A stretch of DNA of 34,460 nt, from NCBI GenBank assembly GCA_021296255.1, contig JAGWAU010000033.1, positions 1 through 34,460 of the forward strand, given 5' to 3'. Under the pieces are notes generated by a model. It searched no databases. It worked only from the letters and a program-made list of their open reading frames with translations, and was not told the origin of the DNA. The first letter of the stretch is position 1. Each line of letters starts with the position of its first letter. The stretch comes from Alphaproteobacteria bacterium (GTDB taxonomy: Bacteria > Pseudomonadota > Alphaproteobacteria > UBA2966). The position numbers were made by a program, and so were the translations under genes. Of this stretch, positions 24,207 through 32,729 are shown piece after piece.

Positions 24207-24251
24207 GGATGAGATGGACGAGCACGACCTTCGGTTCCGTGGCATGACGCC
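24207..24251. repeat. Copy A of a two-copy intergenic repeat
   Basis: The first 13 bases (24207-24219, GGATGAGATGGAC) and the last 21 bases (24231-24251, containing TTCCGTGGCATGACG) are identical to the copy at 30593-30638. The 11-12 bases between them are partly conserved (shared AGCAC) with a one-base length difference. Similarity stops sharply on both sides. It lies in the leader region of the aromatic operon. Confidence 0.75.
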
Positions 24252-24400
24252 GGGTACGCGCCGATAGCCACCGGGACAACTCCTGCCCCCACCTACCCCC
24301 TATTTCGCCGCCAACCCAAATCTCGTGGCGGTGGAACCTTCCAAGTTTCTCATCACTACGAGGAATGAAATCCTCTTGCTCGACACCTGACGGCTCCCGA

Positions 24401-25513
24401 CTACGAACCTTTGTCCTGAGCGAGCCAGTTCCTGAACCAGCGCTGTCTCACCGCCTCAGTCCGAGCGTACCACAGGCTATCGGAGCGGATTGCACGCCGA
24501 AGATTTAGAGGTGCCGTCGGCATATGGAGGAGCATGGGCACGTTCGAGCGCGCGTGCAGGCCGATCCGCGCGATCGCCGAGCGCCGAGTTGGACCGTAGG
24601 GGATGAGGTGTGCAAAGGCGGCCATGTTCTCCGCCCTCGTGGCGAACCCGATGAAACTCTCGGCGAGTGTCCGACTGGGCGAGTCTTTGGCTATCGCCCA
24701 AACGCTCATATCGAGGAACTGGCCATCCCATATGATGGTGACCGGGATGTCGTCGTTCACCCGTGCATTGAAAAAACGGCCGTTGAATCCCGACGCCATA
24801 ACCACTTCGCGGCGCTCCAACAGCTTCACCGGCTCCGACCCGTCTTCCCACCAGACGATCTGGTCACGGATACGATCGAGTCTTCGGAAAGCCAGAGTCA
24901 TGCCTCTCTCGGTGCTCAGCAGATCGTAGAGTTGAGAGATCGGAACGCCATAGGACAGGAGCGCCCATTCGAGGAGGGCGATCGGCTGGCGGCGGAGTGC
25001 ACGTTTGCCGGGAAAGCGCTGGAGGTCGAAAAAGTCCGCTACCGTCCGGGGTTTCTCGCCGGGAAACGCCCGGTCATCGTAGGCAAGCACGGTCGCGTAC
25101 ACGAGATGGACCACGCCGCAGTCAAGGAATGCCCCGCTCAGAAAATCCTTGCGCGCCGGCGTGCCGTCTGGGGCCGGCCGCAGAGACCGTGGATCGAACG
25201 GCGCCAGCAAGCCCTCCGCGCAAGCCGCGAGCGCATCCGGCTCGGTCATGTCCAGAACGTCCCATTCGCCGCCACCCGAGGGTCCACTCCGGCGTAAAGG
25301 GTCGACACTGCCGTTGTAGGCCTTCAAGCGGACTTCGACACCGGCTTCCTGCGCGAAGGGGGCAAAGTAGGCTTGACGCTGAGCGGCCTCATAGGCCCCG
25401 CCCCAAGTGGTGACGATCAGCGTCTTGGCTTCATCCCTCTGTACCTGTGCCGACAGCGCCGTCGCCGGGATGCAGAGCCAGAACCAGAGCAAGCAGAGGC
25501 TATACCGATTCAT
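24401..25513 (-). CDS. Extracellular solute-binding protein, PotD/PotF-like
   Basis: The 370-residue protein begins with a signal peptide (MNRYSLCLLWFWLCIPATALSAQ). It has the pattern of spermidine/putrescine-type binding proteins: TTWGGAYEAAQ near 36, WDVLDMTEPDALAACAEGLL near 84, DCGVVHLVYATVLAYDD near 131 and a WDGQFLDMSVWAIAKDSPS stretch. It is a clear paralogue of the protein at 27473-28582 (compare YPGKRGLRR there with FPGKRALRR here). Its start overlaps the last 14 bases of the ClC gene, so it is probably co-transcribed with it. No ABC permease or ATPase gene is in the window. The ligand is unknown. Confidence 0.87.
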   Translation of the reverse strand: MNRYSLCLLWFWLCIPATALSAQVQRDEAKTLIVTTWGGAYEAAQRQAYFAPFAQEAGVEVRLKAYNGSVDPLRRSGPSGGGEWDVLDMTEPDALAACAEGLLAPFDPRSLRPAPDGTPARKDFLSGAFLDCGVVHLVYATVLAYDDRAFPGEKPRTVADFFDLQRFPGKRALRRQPIALLEWALLSYGVPISQLYDLLSTERGMTLAFRRLDRIRDQIVWWEDGSEPVKLLERREVVMASGFNGRFFNARVNDDIPVTIIWDGQFLDMSVWAIAKDSPSRTLAESFIGFATRAENMAAFAHLIPYGPTRRSAIARIGLHARSNVPMLLHMPTAPLNLRRAIRSDSLWYARTEAVRQRWFRNWLAQDKGS

Positions 25514-27248
25514 TTTCCTCTCGCCTCAGCCGGTTGACGGTTTCCAGGTAGGCGTCGATTACGGTGCTTTCCGGCACGGCCCCGAGCAGACGGCGGTCGG
25601 AAGTCGAAACGACCGGCGTGATCTCGCCCAGAAAACCGCGAAGCGCTTCCATAGCCTGCCAGACGGTAGTCGATTCATCGAACTCAAGCGCGTTACGGTC
25701 CGTGGCCTCGCCGACCGAGTCCGACGGCCTGTGGGCCAAACAAGATTGGGCACGTATGACGCCGACATAGCGACCGTTCCGTTCGATCACCAATCCCTCC
25801 GACCGACCGCAATCACCGAGCCGTCGCAGCGCGGTGCGGATTTCGTCGTCCGGGTGGAACCGTGGCACATCACCGTGCATCAGTCCGGTCACCCTTCGCT
25901 CGGCCAAGATTGCACTGCCGCGGCCAAGGGAAAGGTCGAAACCGCGCCCGCGCAATTGAACGTCGAACAACGACCGCCCGAACATCCGATAGGAGATGAG
26001 ATTGGCGAGCACCACCGCGACCATCGCGGCGATCGTGAGGTCATAGCTCCGCGTCAGCTCGAACACGATGAGGATGGTTGCGAGCGGGGCGCCGATCACC
26101 GGGCTAGTCACCGCCACCATGCCGCAGATCGCATAGGGAACCACGCCCGAGTGTGCGATCGCGGTTAGATCGTCCATGGCGCTACCAAGGAGCGCGCCGA
26201 ACAGGATACCGATCAGCAAGGCCGGACTGAATACCCCGCCCGCGAAACCGAATCCCAGGCAGAGGACAGTAACGGTCATCTTGGCGATCAGGATCAGTGC
26301 CAGCTCGTCGAGCTCGAAGGCACCCTCGATCGTGGCGAAACGCAGGGTCTCCGTACCGATACCGAGCACGTCGGGCAGCTCAAGCGCGACCACACCCAAA
26401 ACCAACCCGGCGATCATCGGCCGCAGCGCCCGCGGGATCGGGCTTCGCGCCGCGACGGCCCCGCAGGCCAGGATGGCCTTCATGTAAACCATCGCCAGCA
26501 GAGCGCTCAGCACGCCCACGACGGCGAACAAGAAAAACTCGTGGCCGTATTGAACTCCTTCGAACCCGACCAGGAACAGGGGCGGGCGCTCGAAGATCAC
26601 GTTGGCCACGACGTAGCCCGCCGCGGAGGCGACGGTCGTTGGTGCGAACGCCTGAATGGAGTAGTGGCGAAGAATGACCTCATGGGCGAAGACGAGGCCG
26701 GCGATGGGCGCGTTGAACGCAGTCGAGATGGCAGCGGCCACACCGCTCGCGATGGCGATCGCCCGGACGTTGGGGATGTTCAGGCGAAGCCCATTGCTCA
26801 AGGTACCGACCAGCGTGCCGAGATAGACCATCGGACCGTACTGGCCCACCGAAGCGCCCGACCCAAGCGAGACGATGGCGGCAAGCGTCGACAACAAACC
26901 ACTTCTTCGCGAGGGTGGAGCGCTACGCGTCTGGACCGAGAGGATCGTGTCGGGCGGACCGAGGGGGCGCCCCTCGGGCACCAGGTACCGGAAAATCAGA
27001 CCTACGACGAGTCCGCCCGCCGCGGGTACGAGCAGCGTGGCGGAGGCCACCAGAAGGGCGTTCTCTTCGTGCTGAATGCGAGTGCGCGGCGAGACCAGCA
27101 GGCGGTCGTTGAGCCAGACGACGCATTCCACGAACCCGATGGCCAAAAGGGAAACCGCGACGCCGATGACGGTCCCCAAGAGAGACAGCGCGATGATCCG
27201 GTACAGAACCTGGGAACCGGTCGCGTATGATCCGGTCGGAGCAGCCAA
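25500..27248 (-). CDS. ClC-family chloride channel/antiporter with C-terminal CBS pair
   Basis: The 582-residue membrane protein has the ClC core (about 1-430) with roughly ten hydrophobic segments. It has the GASVGQYGPMV motif at 131-141 and the GFAGGVFSPALLIG motif corresponding to GxFxP. A cytoplasmic part with two CBS-like domains follows (about 450-575). In the first motif most ClC proteins have GREGP, whose glutamate is the external gate and proton site. Here it is GQYGP, with Tyr137. The start is TTG at 27248 with no clear Shine-Dalgarno site and is the weakest part of the call. It lies between two paralogous binding proteins, and its stop overlaps the next gene. Confidence 0.87.
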   Translation of the reverse strand: MAAPTGSYATGSQVLYRIIALSLLGTVIGVAVSLLAIGFVECVVWLNDRLLVSPRTRIQHEENALLVASATLLVPAAGGLVVGLIFRYLVPEGRPLGPPDTILSVQTRSAPPSRRSGLLSTLAAIVSLGSGASVGQYGPMVYLGTLVGTLSNGLRLNIPNVRAIAIASGVAAAISTAFNAPIAGLVFAHEVILRHYSIQAFAPTTVASAAGYVVANVIFERPPLFLVGFEGVQYGHEFFLFAVVGVLSALLAMVYMKAILACGAVAARSPIPRALRPMIAGLVLGVVALELPDVLGIGTETLRFATIEGAFELDELALILIAKMTVTVLCLGFGFAGGVFSPALLIGILFGALLGSAMDDLTAIAHSGVVPYAICGMVAVTSPVIGAPLATILIVFELTRSYDLTIAAMVAVVLANLISYRMFGRSLFDVQLRGRGFDLSLGRGSAILAERRVTGLMHGDVPRFHPDDEIRTALRRLGDCGRSEGLVIERNGRYVGVIRAQSCLAHRPSDSVGEATDRNALEFDESTTVWQAMEALRGFLGEITPVVSTSDRRLLGAVPESTVIDAYLETVNRLRREENESV

Positions 27249-27472
27249 GGTCGCGTCAGCCGACCGTTCCGTGAAACCACGGCGTATATGGGGAGTGGCG
27301 GTCGACGGCAGGCTCGCTTCGTGTCGGCGGCAACGGCCCGTCTATCCGTCTACCGACAGGAAATCGACAATGCCGAACCGGCACGGACGCATCTCTCTGA
27401 CGATTCTGGCGGCTCTAATACTCGAACTCCTTCCGTCCCGCCGGAACTTCGAGTTAGTTCAGTGGAACCGGC

Positions 27473-28582
27473 TCAGCGCGCCGTGCCCAACGGCCCGCGA
27501 CCGCCCGCAGCGAGCCACTCCTCGAATCTTGCCGAGAGCCTGGCGTGGTGACTCGCCCACCACTCCGCATCGGTTTGCAGCGCATTCGCCATGTTCTTCC
27601 CCGCAGTAGGGAGATGGGGCTCGGTGGCCTCGGCGACCAGCGCCATCGCCGACCTCCTCGCGGGACCGTAGGAAATAAACTTGGTCTGCTCTGCGAGCGG
27701 GCTCGAACCGGTAGAAAAGCGGATGAAATCCAGGGCCTTGGCCAAGTTGGGGCTGCCCTTTGGAACGCCCCAGGAATCGATGTCCCAGATCTGTCCGTCC
27801 CAGAGGATGGTGAAGGGCTTTCCTTCCTCGGCGATGGGACGGTACATCCGCCCGTTCCACACCGAAGTCATGACCACCGTCCCGGACTCCAGCAGCGCGA
27901 CCGGCTCGACGCCGGACTTCCACCAGACGATATTGGCCTTGATCCCGTCCAGTACGGAGAACGCGCGCCGTTGCCCCTCCTCGGTCGCCAGCGTCTCGTA
28001 CACCTTGTCGGGGGCGACGCCGTCAGCCATCAGGGCCCATTCCATAATCACCCGTGGGTCGCGGCGCAGCCCCCGCTTACCGGGATATTTCTTCACGTCG
28101 AAGAAATCCGCCAGCCCCCCGGGCGGGTTGCTGCCGACGGCTTCGTTGTCATAGGCAACCACCGTCGCCCAGACCATCTGGCCGACGCCGCATTCGGTGA
28201 ACGAACCGGGGATAAAATCTTCGATCGCGGGGGTGCCGTCGTCGCCGGGCAGCAAGCTGCCGTGGTCGATCTCTTCGAGCAGACCCTCGCGGCAGCCCTG
28301 AATCAGATCCGATTGCTCGAAATCCACGACGTCCCACACGACGTTCTCGGTTTCGACCTGCTCGCGAATCTCGTCGAGTCCCCCGCCGTAGGTCTCCATC
28401 GCCACCCATTCGCCGCTGTGCCGGCGGTAGGGTTTCACATAGGCCAGCATCTGACTCCTGGTGTAGTCGCCGCCCCACGAGACAACCGTCAGTTCCTTCT
28501 GGGGCCCGTGCGACACGGACGGACTGGACGCCAGCAGCGCGACCGCCGAACCAAGAGTCGCAACCAAATAACGCACATTCAT
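27473..28582 (-). CDS. Extracellular solute-binding protein, PotD/PotF-like
   Basis: The 369-residue protein has a signal peptide (residues 1-24, MNVRYLVATLGSAVALLASS and on). Its features are VVSWGGDYTRSQ near 33, VWDVVDFEQSDLIQGCREGLL near 82, CGVGQMVWATVVAYDNEA near 131 and ILWDGQIWDIDSWGVPKGSPN. It is the paralogue of the protein at 24401-25513, with the two matching through most of their length. Trp-rich segments (IVWWKSG, WDGQIWDIDSWG) suggest an aromatic pocket for a cationic ligand such as a polyamine or betaine, by analogy only. GGGAGG lies upstream of the start. It lies 49 bases after the BCCT gene and is likely co-transcribed with it. Confidence 0.89.
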   Translation of the reverse strand: MNVRYLVATLGSAVALLASSPSVSHGPQKELTVVSWGGDYTRSQMLAYVKPYRRHSGEWVAMETYGGGLDEIREQVETENVVWDVVDFEQSDLIQGCREGLLEEIDHGSLLPGDDGTPAIEDFIPGSFTECGVGQMVWATVVAYDNEAVGSNPPGGLADFFDVKKYPGKRGLRRDPRVIMEWALMADGVAPDKVYETLATEEGQRRAFSVLDGIKANIVWWKSGVEPVALLESGTVVMTSVWNGRMYRPIAEEGKPFTILWDGQIWDIDSWGVPKGSPNLAKALDFIRFSTGSSPLAEQTKFISYGPARRSAMALVAEATEPHLPTAGKNMANALQTDAEWWASHHARLSARFEEWLAAGGRGPLGTAR

Positions 28583-28631
28583 CTCTACTCCCTCCCTATT
28601 CGAACCGGAACTCCGCACAGATCCTCCCGGA

Positions 28632-30290
28632 TCAGGCGTGCAGCTCACCGGAGAGGCTGGTGCCGTCCGGCGCCTTGCTATCCTCGGGCGCGGGCACCGC
28701 ACTGGGATCCTCGTTCAGCGACTTGACGATCCCGTAGGTCATCAGGAGCAGGATCACGCTGACCGGCATTGCCGCCGCGATCGAGGCCGTCTGCAAGGCC
28801 TTCAACCCCCCGGCGAACAGCAGAACCGCGGCCACGAAGCCCTCGCCGAGACCCCAGACGATGCGGAACTTCTGCGGTGGGTTGTCATCGCCCATGCTGA
28901 GCATGGTGGTGATGACCAGGGTGCCCGAGTCCGACGACGTGATGAACCAAGTCGCCAGCAGGAACGTGGCCAAGGCCGCCATGGCCCAGTTCAGCCAGCC
29001 GACGCCAGTGACCAGGTCGATGGTGCCGTAGAGCGCCGCCGGCAGGTTCCAATCCCTGACGAGTTGCGCGATTCCGGCCGTTCCCACGCCGCCGACAGCG
29101 TTCATCTCCGCGTAGATGGCGTTGCCGCCGAAGATGCAGAGCCAGAAGAAGGCGAGGGTTGTCGGCACGAACATCACGCCCACCATGAACTCGCGGATGG
29201 TGCGCCCGCGGCTGATCCGCGCGATGAACATGCCGACGAACGGCGCCCAGGATATCCACCAGCCCCAGTAGAAGATCGTCCACCCGCCCTGCCAGGCGGC
29301 ATCGCCCTCGCTGTTAAAGGTCTGAAAGCCCATGGGGACGACGTTCCAGAGATAGTCGCCGACGGTGGTGACGAAAAAGCCCAACAGCCACTTCGCCGGA
29401 CCGCCGAACAGGAAGAAGGCGAGCAGTACGACGCTGAGCCAGATATTCCACTCGGAAATGATGCGGATGCCGTTGCCGACGCCCGATACGGCAGAGAAGG
29501 TCGCCACCACGGAGATGATCCCGATCAGAATGATCTGGGTGGTCGTCCCCGGGTCGACTCCGAACAGGTGGTTGAGCCCCGCCGCCATCTGGCTGACGCC
29601 GAGCCCCAGCGACGTGGCCACGCCGAACACCGTCCCGAACACCGCCAGCAGGTCCACCGCGTGACCGATGGGGCCGTAGATTCGATCACCGATGACCGGA
29701 TAGAGCGCCGAGCGCAGGGTCAGCGGCAGCTTCTTGCGGAAGCCGAAATAAGCGAGGCACAGGCCGACCATCACGTAGACCGCCCAGCCGTGAAACCCCC
29801 AATGGAAATAGGTCACGCGCATGGCGAGGATGGCGCGACTCTCGTTCATCTCGGTTATGTGCGCGTGATCCGCGAATGGATTGTTGGGATAGCCCCAGGG
29901 CGCCGTGTTGTCGAAGTAGAACATCGGCTCGGCGATGCCGAAGAACAGCAGTCCGATCCCCACGCCGGCCGAGAACAGCATGGCGAACCAGGAGAAATTA
30001 CTGAACTCGGGCCGGCTGTCGTCGTCGCCCAGCCTGATGCTGCCGAAACGGCTGAGCATCAGATAGATGCAGACGAAGAACATGATGATGAGGGCGCTGA
30101 TGTAGTACCAGTTCAATGCCGATTCGATCCATCCGCGCACCGCCGAGTAGACCGAGCTGGCGAAATCGACGTTGAGGGCCGTGAAGATGACGAACGCCGC
30201 GACCATACCCTTGGAGGCAAGACCCATCCCCGGGTGAAGCCCCTTCCAGATCCCTTCTTTGGCAACATGCTGCGAAACTTTTTCCGACAC
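28632..30290 (-). CDS. BCCT-family betaine/carnitine/choline transporter
   Basis: The 552-residue protein has about twelve hydrophobic segments and the BCCT hallmarks: FHWGFHGWAVY near 162 and the Trp-rich signature GWTIFYWGWWISWAPFVGMF followed by ARISRGRTIREF. These form the aromatic site that binds quaternary amines, usually with sodium symport. The C-terminal tail is short, so it probably lacks the osmosensing tail of BetP. The start is GTG at 30290, preceded by a strong AGGAGGT site. It is the first gene of the minus-strand transport cluster and plausibly imports a betaine-like osmolyte or nutrient. Confidence 0.93.
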   Translation of the reverse strand: MSEKVSQHVAKEGIWKGLHPGMGLASKGMVAAFVIFTALNVDFASSVYSAVRGWIESALNWYYISALIIMFFVCIYLMLSRFGSIRLGDDDSRPEFSNFSWFAMLFSAGVGIGLLFFGIAEPMFYFDNTAPWGYPNNPFADHAHITEMNESRAILAMRVTYFHWGFHGWAVYVMVGLCLAYFGFRKKLPLTLRSALYPVIGDRIYGPIGHAVDLLAVFGTVFGVATSLGLGVSQMAAGLNHLFGVDPGTTTQIILIGIISVVATFSAVSGVGNGIRIISEWNIWLSVVLLAFFLFGGPAKWLLGFFVTTVGDYLWNVVPMGFQTFNSEGDAAWQGGWTIFYWGWWISWAPFVGMFIARISRGRTIREFMVGVMFVPTTLAFFWLCIFGGNAIYAEMNAVGGVGTAGIAQLVRDWNLPAALYGTIDLVTGVGWLNWAMAALATFLLATWFITSSDSGTLVITTMLSMGDDNPPQKFRIVWGLGEGFVAAVLLFAGGLKALQTASIAAAMPVSVILLLMTYGIVKSLNEDPSAVPAPEDSKAPDGTSLSGELHA

Positions 30291-30592
30291 GATGTCTTAC
30301 CTCCTCATTGGGCGCTGGATGATTGGACACTGGAGGGACCGCGAGACACCCGCGAGTGGCCCTGGTCGCCGCGCCAATCGGACAAGGGGGAGACCACCAC
30401 GATCTGGCGGGCTAAAACCGAAGCGTGCCCAGCTGTACATGAACGGCCCCGACTCGCGTACCGGCAATCCGGCAGCTCCGCCTTCTTTGGCTCCACTGTG
30501 CACGTTTGTTGACGTGCCATCCGTCTACCTCGTCAGGCCGACCACAAGGTATCGAGAAAATGCACGGCGAGCAATCGCCACCGGATAGAGAT

Positions 30593-30638
30593 GGATGAGA
30601 TGGACATAGCACAATGCTCGGTTCCGTGGCATGACGCC
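30593..30638. repeat. Copy B of a two-copy intergenic repeat
   Basis: GGATGAGATGGAC at 30593-30605 and the 21 bases at 30618-30638 are identical to copy A at 24207-24251. The central part differs by a one-base indel and a few substitutions. A PIN-domain remnant begins seven bases after its end. The two copies lie in direct orientation, 6.4 kb apart. Confidence 0.75.
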
Positions 30639-30644
30639 AGGCGT

Positions 30645-30727
30645 GACGATGCGGGAGCGAGTATCCTCTTCACCGAGGATCTCCAGGATGATCGGAAATG
30701 GACAGTCTTCGGGTCATCGACCCGTTT
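30645..30727 (+). pseudogene. Frameshifted C-terminal remnant of a PIN-domain (VapC-like) protein
   Basis: The frame at 30645 reads DDAGASILFTEDLQDDRK, which matches the late PIN-domain block (G..IL.TEDLQ) of VapC-like ribonucleases. The expected continuation, MDSLRVIDPF (compare the family's xxLRVxNPF ending), follows in another frame from 30698. One base is therefore missing near the AAA at 30696-30698. No N-terminal domain with the catalytic acids is seen upstream, and no antitoxin is adjacent. It is a decayed fragment, not a functional toxin. Confidence 0.5.
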
Positions 30728-30831
30728 CGCGACATCCAGGGAACGCAGGCAGCCTGTGCCTTCTTCCCCGGGTGCGAGACGCACTATCGGCGGCACGATC
30801 CGATTGCCGCGCCCCGGCCGCGAGCAGACGT

Positions 30832-31935
30832 TCAGTCGTAGTCCGGAAGGCTCGCGTACGTCGCCGGGGACAGAGGATCGACAGCACAAAGACCGAGGTT
30901 CTCGGCGACAAAGTTCGGGGATTTCATACCAGCGAGGGCCGAGATCACGGCCGGCGCACTGCGCGCGAACTGCAGCGAGCGTTGTGCGTCACTCTTCAAA
31001 CTTTCACCCAATGTGCGGACGACCTTCGGCGGCAGGCGAATCTCTCCCTTGGCGACCGACCGGCTGGCAATCGCGTGAACGCCCAGGGACCGGCAGGCGG
31101 CAAGCGCAGGCAACTCATGTCCGCCGACCGTCTGCGAAGCCGTCGTCAACGCCTCCGGCATGGTGGGATTGAGGGGAAGCTGAACAAACCTCAGCCGATC
31201 GGTCGCGCCTGGCGCCACCCGCGCCGCCAGCCGCTTCGCCAGTTCGAGTGACATGTGGCCACGCTGACCGGCCGGGACGCGAAAGGCACTCCATGTCGCG
31301 AGTCCGTACATGCGTATCCGCCCCTCGTCCGCCGCACGCTCGAGGATTTCGAACGCCGCCGACAGCCGGTCGTGCAAGGTCTGCTCGTCAACCGCACCGA
31401 CCTGAGATTCCGGATTGTGCAGGTAATAGAGATCGATCGTCTCCACTCTCAGATTCGCACGGCTCCGCTCGATTTGATCATCGATATAGTCGGGGTGCAT
31501 GCAGTGCGATCCTTCCACCAAATCATCCAACGAAACCCTGCCTCGAGACGATCTCACGATCTCCGTTGCAAACCAGTCGGCGCGGTCCGGATGCGGCAGA
31601 TAGCCCCCTTTGGTGCATAGAATGATTTCGTCCCGCGCCACGACGCCGGCGTCGATCTGTGCCGACAGCGCATGGCCGAGGCACCGTTCCGCGCGCTGAT
31701 AGCGATAGTTGATCGCCGTGTCGATGACATTGACGCCGCCCGCGACACAGCGGGCAAAGGCGCGCATGACGAGGTTGTCCGTGGGATCGTCGACACCGCC
31801 GAGATAGGACCCGAGCCCGACCGAGGACCACCAGAGTCGGTCCGCTTCCGTGAAGTGCCCGGTGGAGCACCGTTCGCCATGACGCGCCCGATAGCGCGAC
31901 GTTCCCTCGGCGGTGGCATGTCCGGCGACGGCCAA
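30832..31935 (-). CDS. Aldo/keto reductase
   Basis: The protein of about 367 residues is a TIM-barrel aldo/keto reductase. The catalytic tetrad is visible: Asp in NVIDTAINY, Tyr in the same segment, Lys in ILCTKGGY and His in DLYYLHNPES. The GLGSYLGG start and the late AIASRSVAKG segment (nucleotide site) also fit. The N-terminus is unclear: the frame is open to 32076, but this would overlap the divergent azlC-like gene. A TTG at 31935 with GAGGAGGGAG upstream is preferred. The substrate is unknown. It resembles the group acting on sugars or aldehydes such as D-threo-aldose dehydrogenase-like proteins. Confidence 0.85.
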   Translation of the reverse strand: MAVAGHATAEGTSRYRARHGERCSTGHFTEADRLWWSSVGLGSYLGGVDDPTDNLVMRAFARCVAGGVNVIDTAINYRYQRAERCLGHALSAQIDAGVVARDEIILCTKGGYLPHPDRADWFATEIVRSSRGRVSLDDLVEGSHCMHPDYIDDQIERSRANLRVETIDLYYLHNPESQVGAVDEQTLHDRLSAAFEILERAADEGRIRMYGLATWSAFRVPAGQRGHMSLELAKRLAARVAPGATDRLRFVQLPLNPTMPEALTTASQTVGGHELPALAACRSLGVHAIASRSVAKGEIRLPPKVVRTLGESLKSDAQRSLQFARSAPAVISALAGMKSPNFVAENLGLCAVDPLSPATYASLPDYD

Positions 31936-31973
31936 ATACTCTCCCTCCTCATCGTCAAGAATAGCACCGCCGC

Positions 31974-32729
31974 ATGACGCTGTTGGGACCCTCGCCGATG
32001 TCAGCCGTACCGTATGAAAACCTTTCGACGTTCGAAGCCGTTCAGCGCGGCATTCGGGACGCCATCGGGATGCCACTGTTGGTGTTGCTTTGCAGCATGA
32101 CGGCCTTCGGCTCCCTCGCCCGTGAAGGCGGGCTCACATTGGACGTCGCTCTCGCCTCCACAATCGGTGTTTGGGCCTTACCGGGGCAAATCGTCTTCGT
32201 CGAACTGCATGCGACGGGGAGCGAGGTGGCCGCCCTGGTCCTCGCCGTGTCTCTCGCCAACGCCCGATTTCTGCCGATGGTGATGTCACTTCTTCCTCTG
32301 TTGCGCATCGATCTGAAACGCGTGGGATGGCTTTATCTCTATGCGCACCTTCTGTCGGCGCAGTCTTGGGCATATTGCCGCCGCGTATTCCCCCGCTTCC
32401 CCGCTGACAGGCGCCGCTCCTATTTCCTCGCGTTTACCCTTTCCATTCTCACCATCTCACTGGCCGGCACCGCTCTCGGATACATCCTGACCGGCGCTCT
32501 GCCTCGGCCGCTTGCAGTGGCGCTGGTTCTCGTCAACCCGCTTTTCATGTTGCTTCTTCTGGCTGACTCTCGAAACCGCGCCGTGATCCTAGCGCTCATC
32601 GCGGGCGCGGTCGTCGGACCCTTGGTGCATCCATATGCGCCCGGCTGGGGCATGCTGTTCACCGGCGTTGTCGCGGGGAGCGCAGGCTTTATCGTGAACA
32701 GATGGCTGACGACGTGGCGGTCGTCATGA
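31974..32729 (+). CDS. azlC: AzlC-family branched-chain amino acid exporter, large subunit
   Basis: The 251-residue membrane protein has the AzlC pattern: FEAVQRGIRDAIGMPLLVL, GVWALPGQIVFVEL and VSLANARFLPMVMSLLP, followed by further hydrophobic helices. With AzlD it forms an exporter of branched-chain amino acids or analogues. The ATG at 31974 is used, but one at 31998 is also possible; neither has a strong ribosome binding site. Its stop overlaps the azlD start in ATGA. It is divergent from the aldo/keto reductase, with only about 38 bases between the chosen starts. Confidence 0.87.
   Translation: MTLLGPSPMSAVPYENLSTFEAVQRGIRDAIGMPLLVLLCSMTAFGSLAREGGLTLDVALASTIGVWALPGQIVFVELHATGSEVAALVLAVSLANARFLPMVMSLLPLLRIDLKRVGWLYLYAHLLSAQSWAYCRRVFPRFPADRRRSYFLAFTLSILTISLAGTALGYILTGALPRPLAVALVLVNPLFMLLLLADSRNRAVILALIAGAVVGPLVHPYAPGWGMLFTGVVAGSAGFIVNRWLTTWRSS

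Larger units (their letters stand above)
24036..24400. other. 365-bp leader/intergenic region of the aromatic operon
   Basis: This stretch lies between the Rieske gene and the end of the upstream binding-protein gene, both on the minus strand. It holds a candidate promoter, two inverted repeats and one copy of a two-copy repeat, all listed separately. It also holds small hairpins (GTGCT/AGCAC at 24177-24191 and GAGGA/TCCTC at 24360-24375). No gene is seen. Confidence 0.5.
30291..30831. other. 541-bp gene-poor region between BCCT and aldo/keto reductase genes
   Basis: It must contain the BCCT promoter. It also holds copy B of the two-copy repeat and a degraded PIN-domain fragment, both listed separately. 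The rest gives no recognisable protein on either strand. The combination suggests a site of past insertion and decay. Confidence 0.5.

Noticed and set aside
28638..30512. 624-codon plus-strand open frame opposite the BCCT gene
   Set aside because: It is a polar, low-complexity translation (rich in Arg, Asp, Glu and His) antisense to a clear transporter with a strong ribosome binding site. It is a by-product of high G+C codon use.
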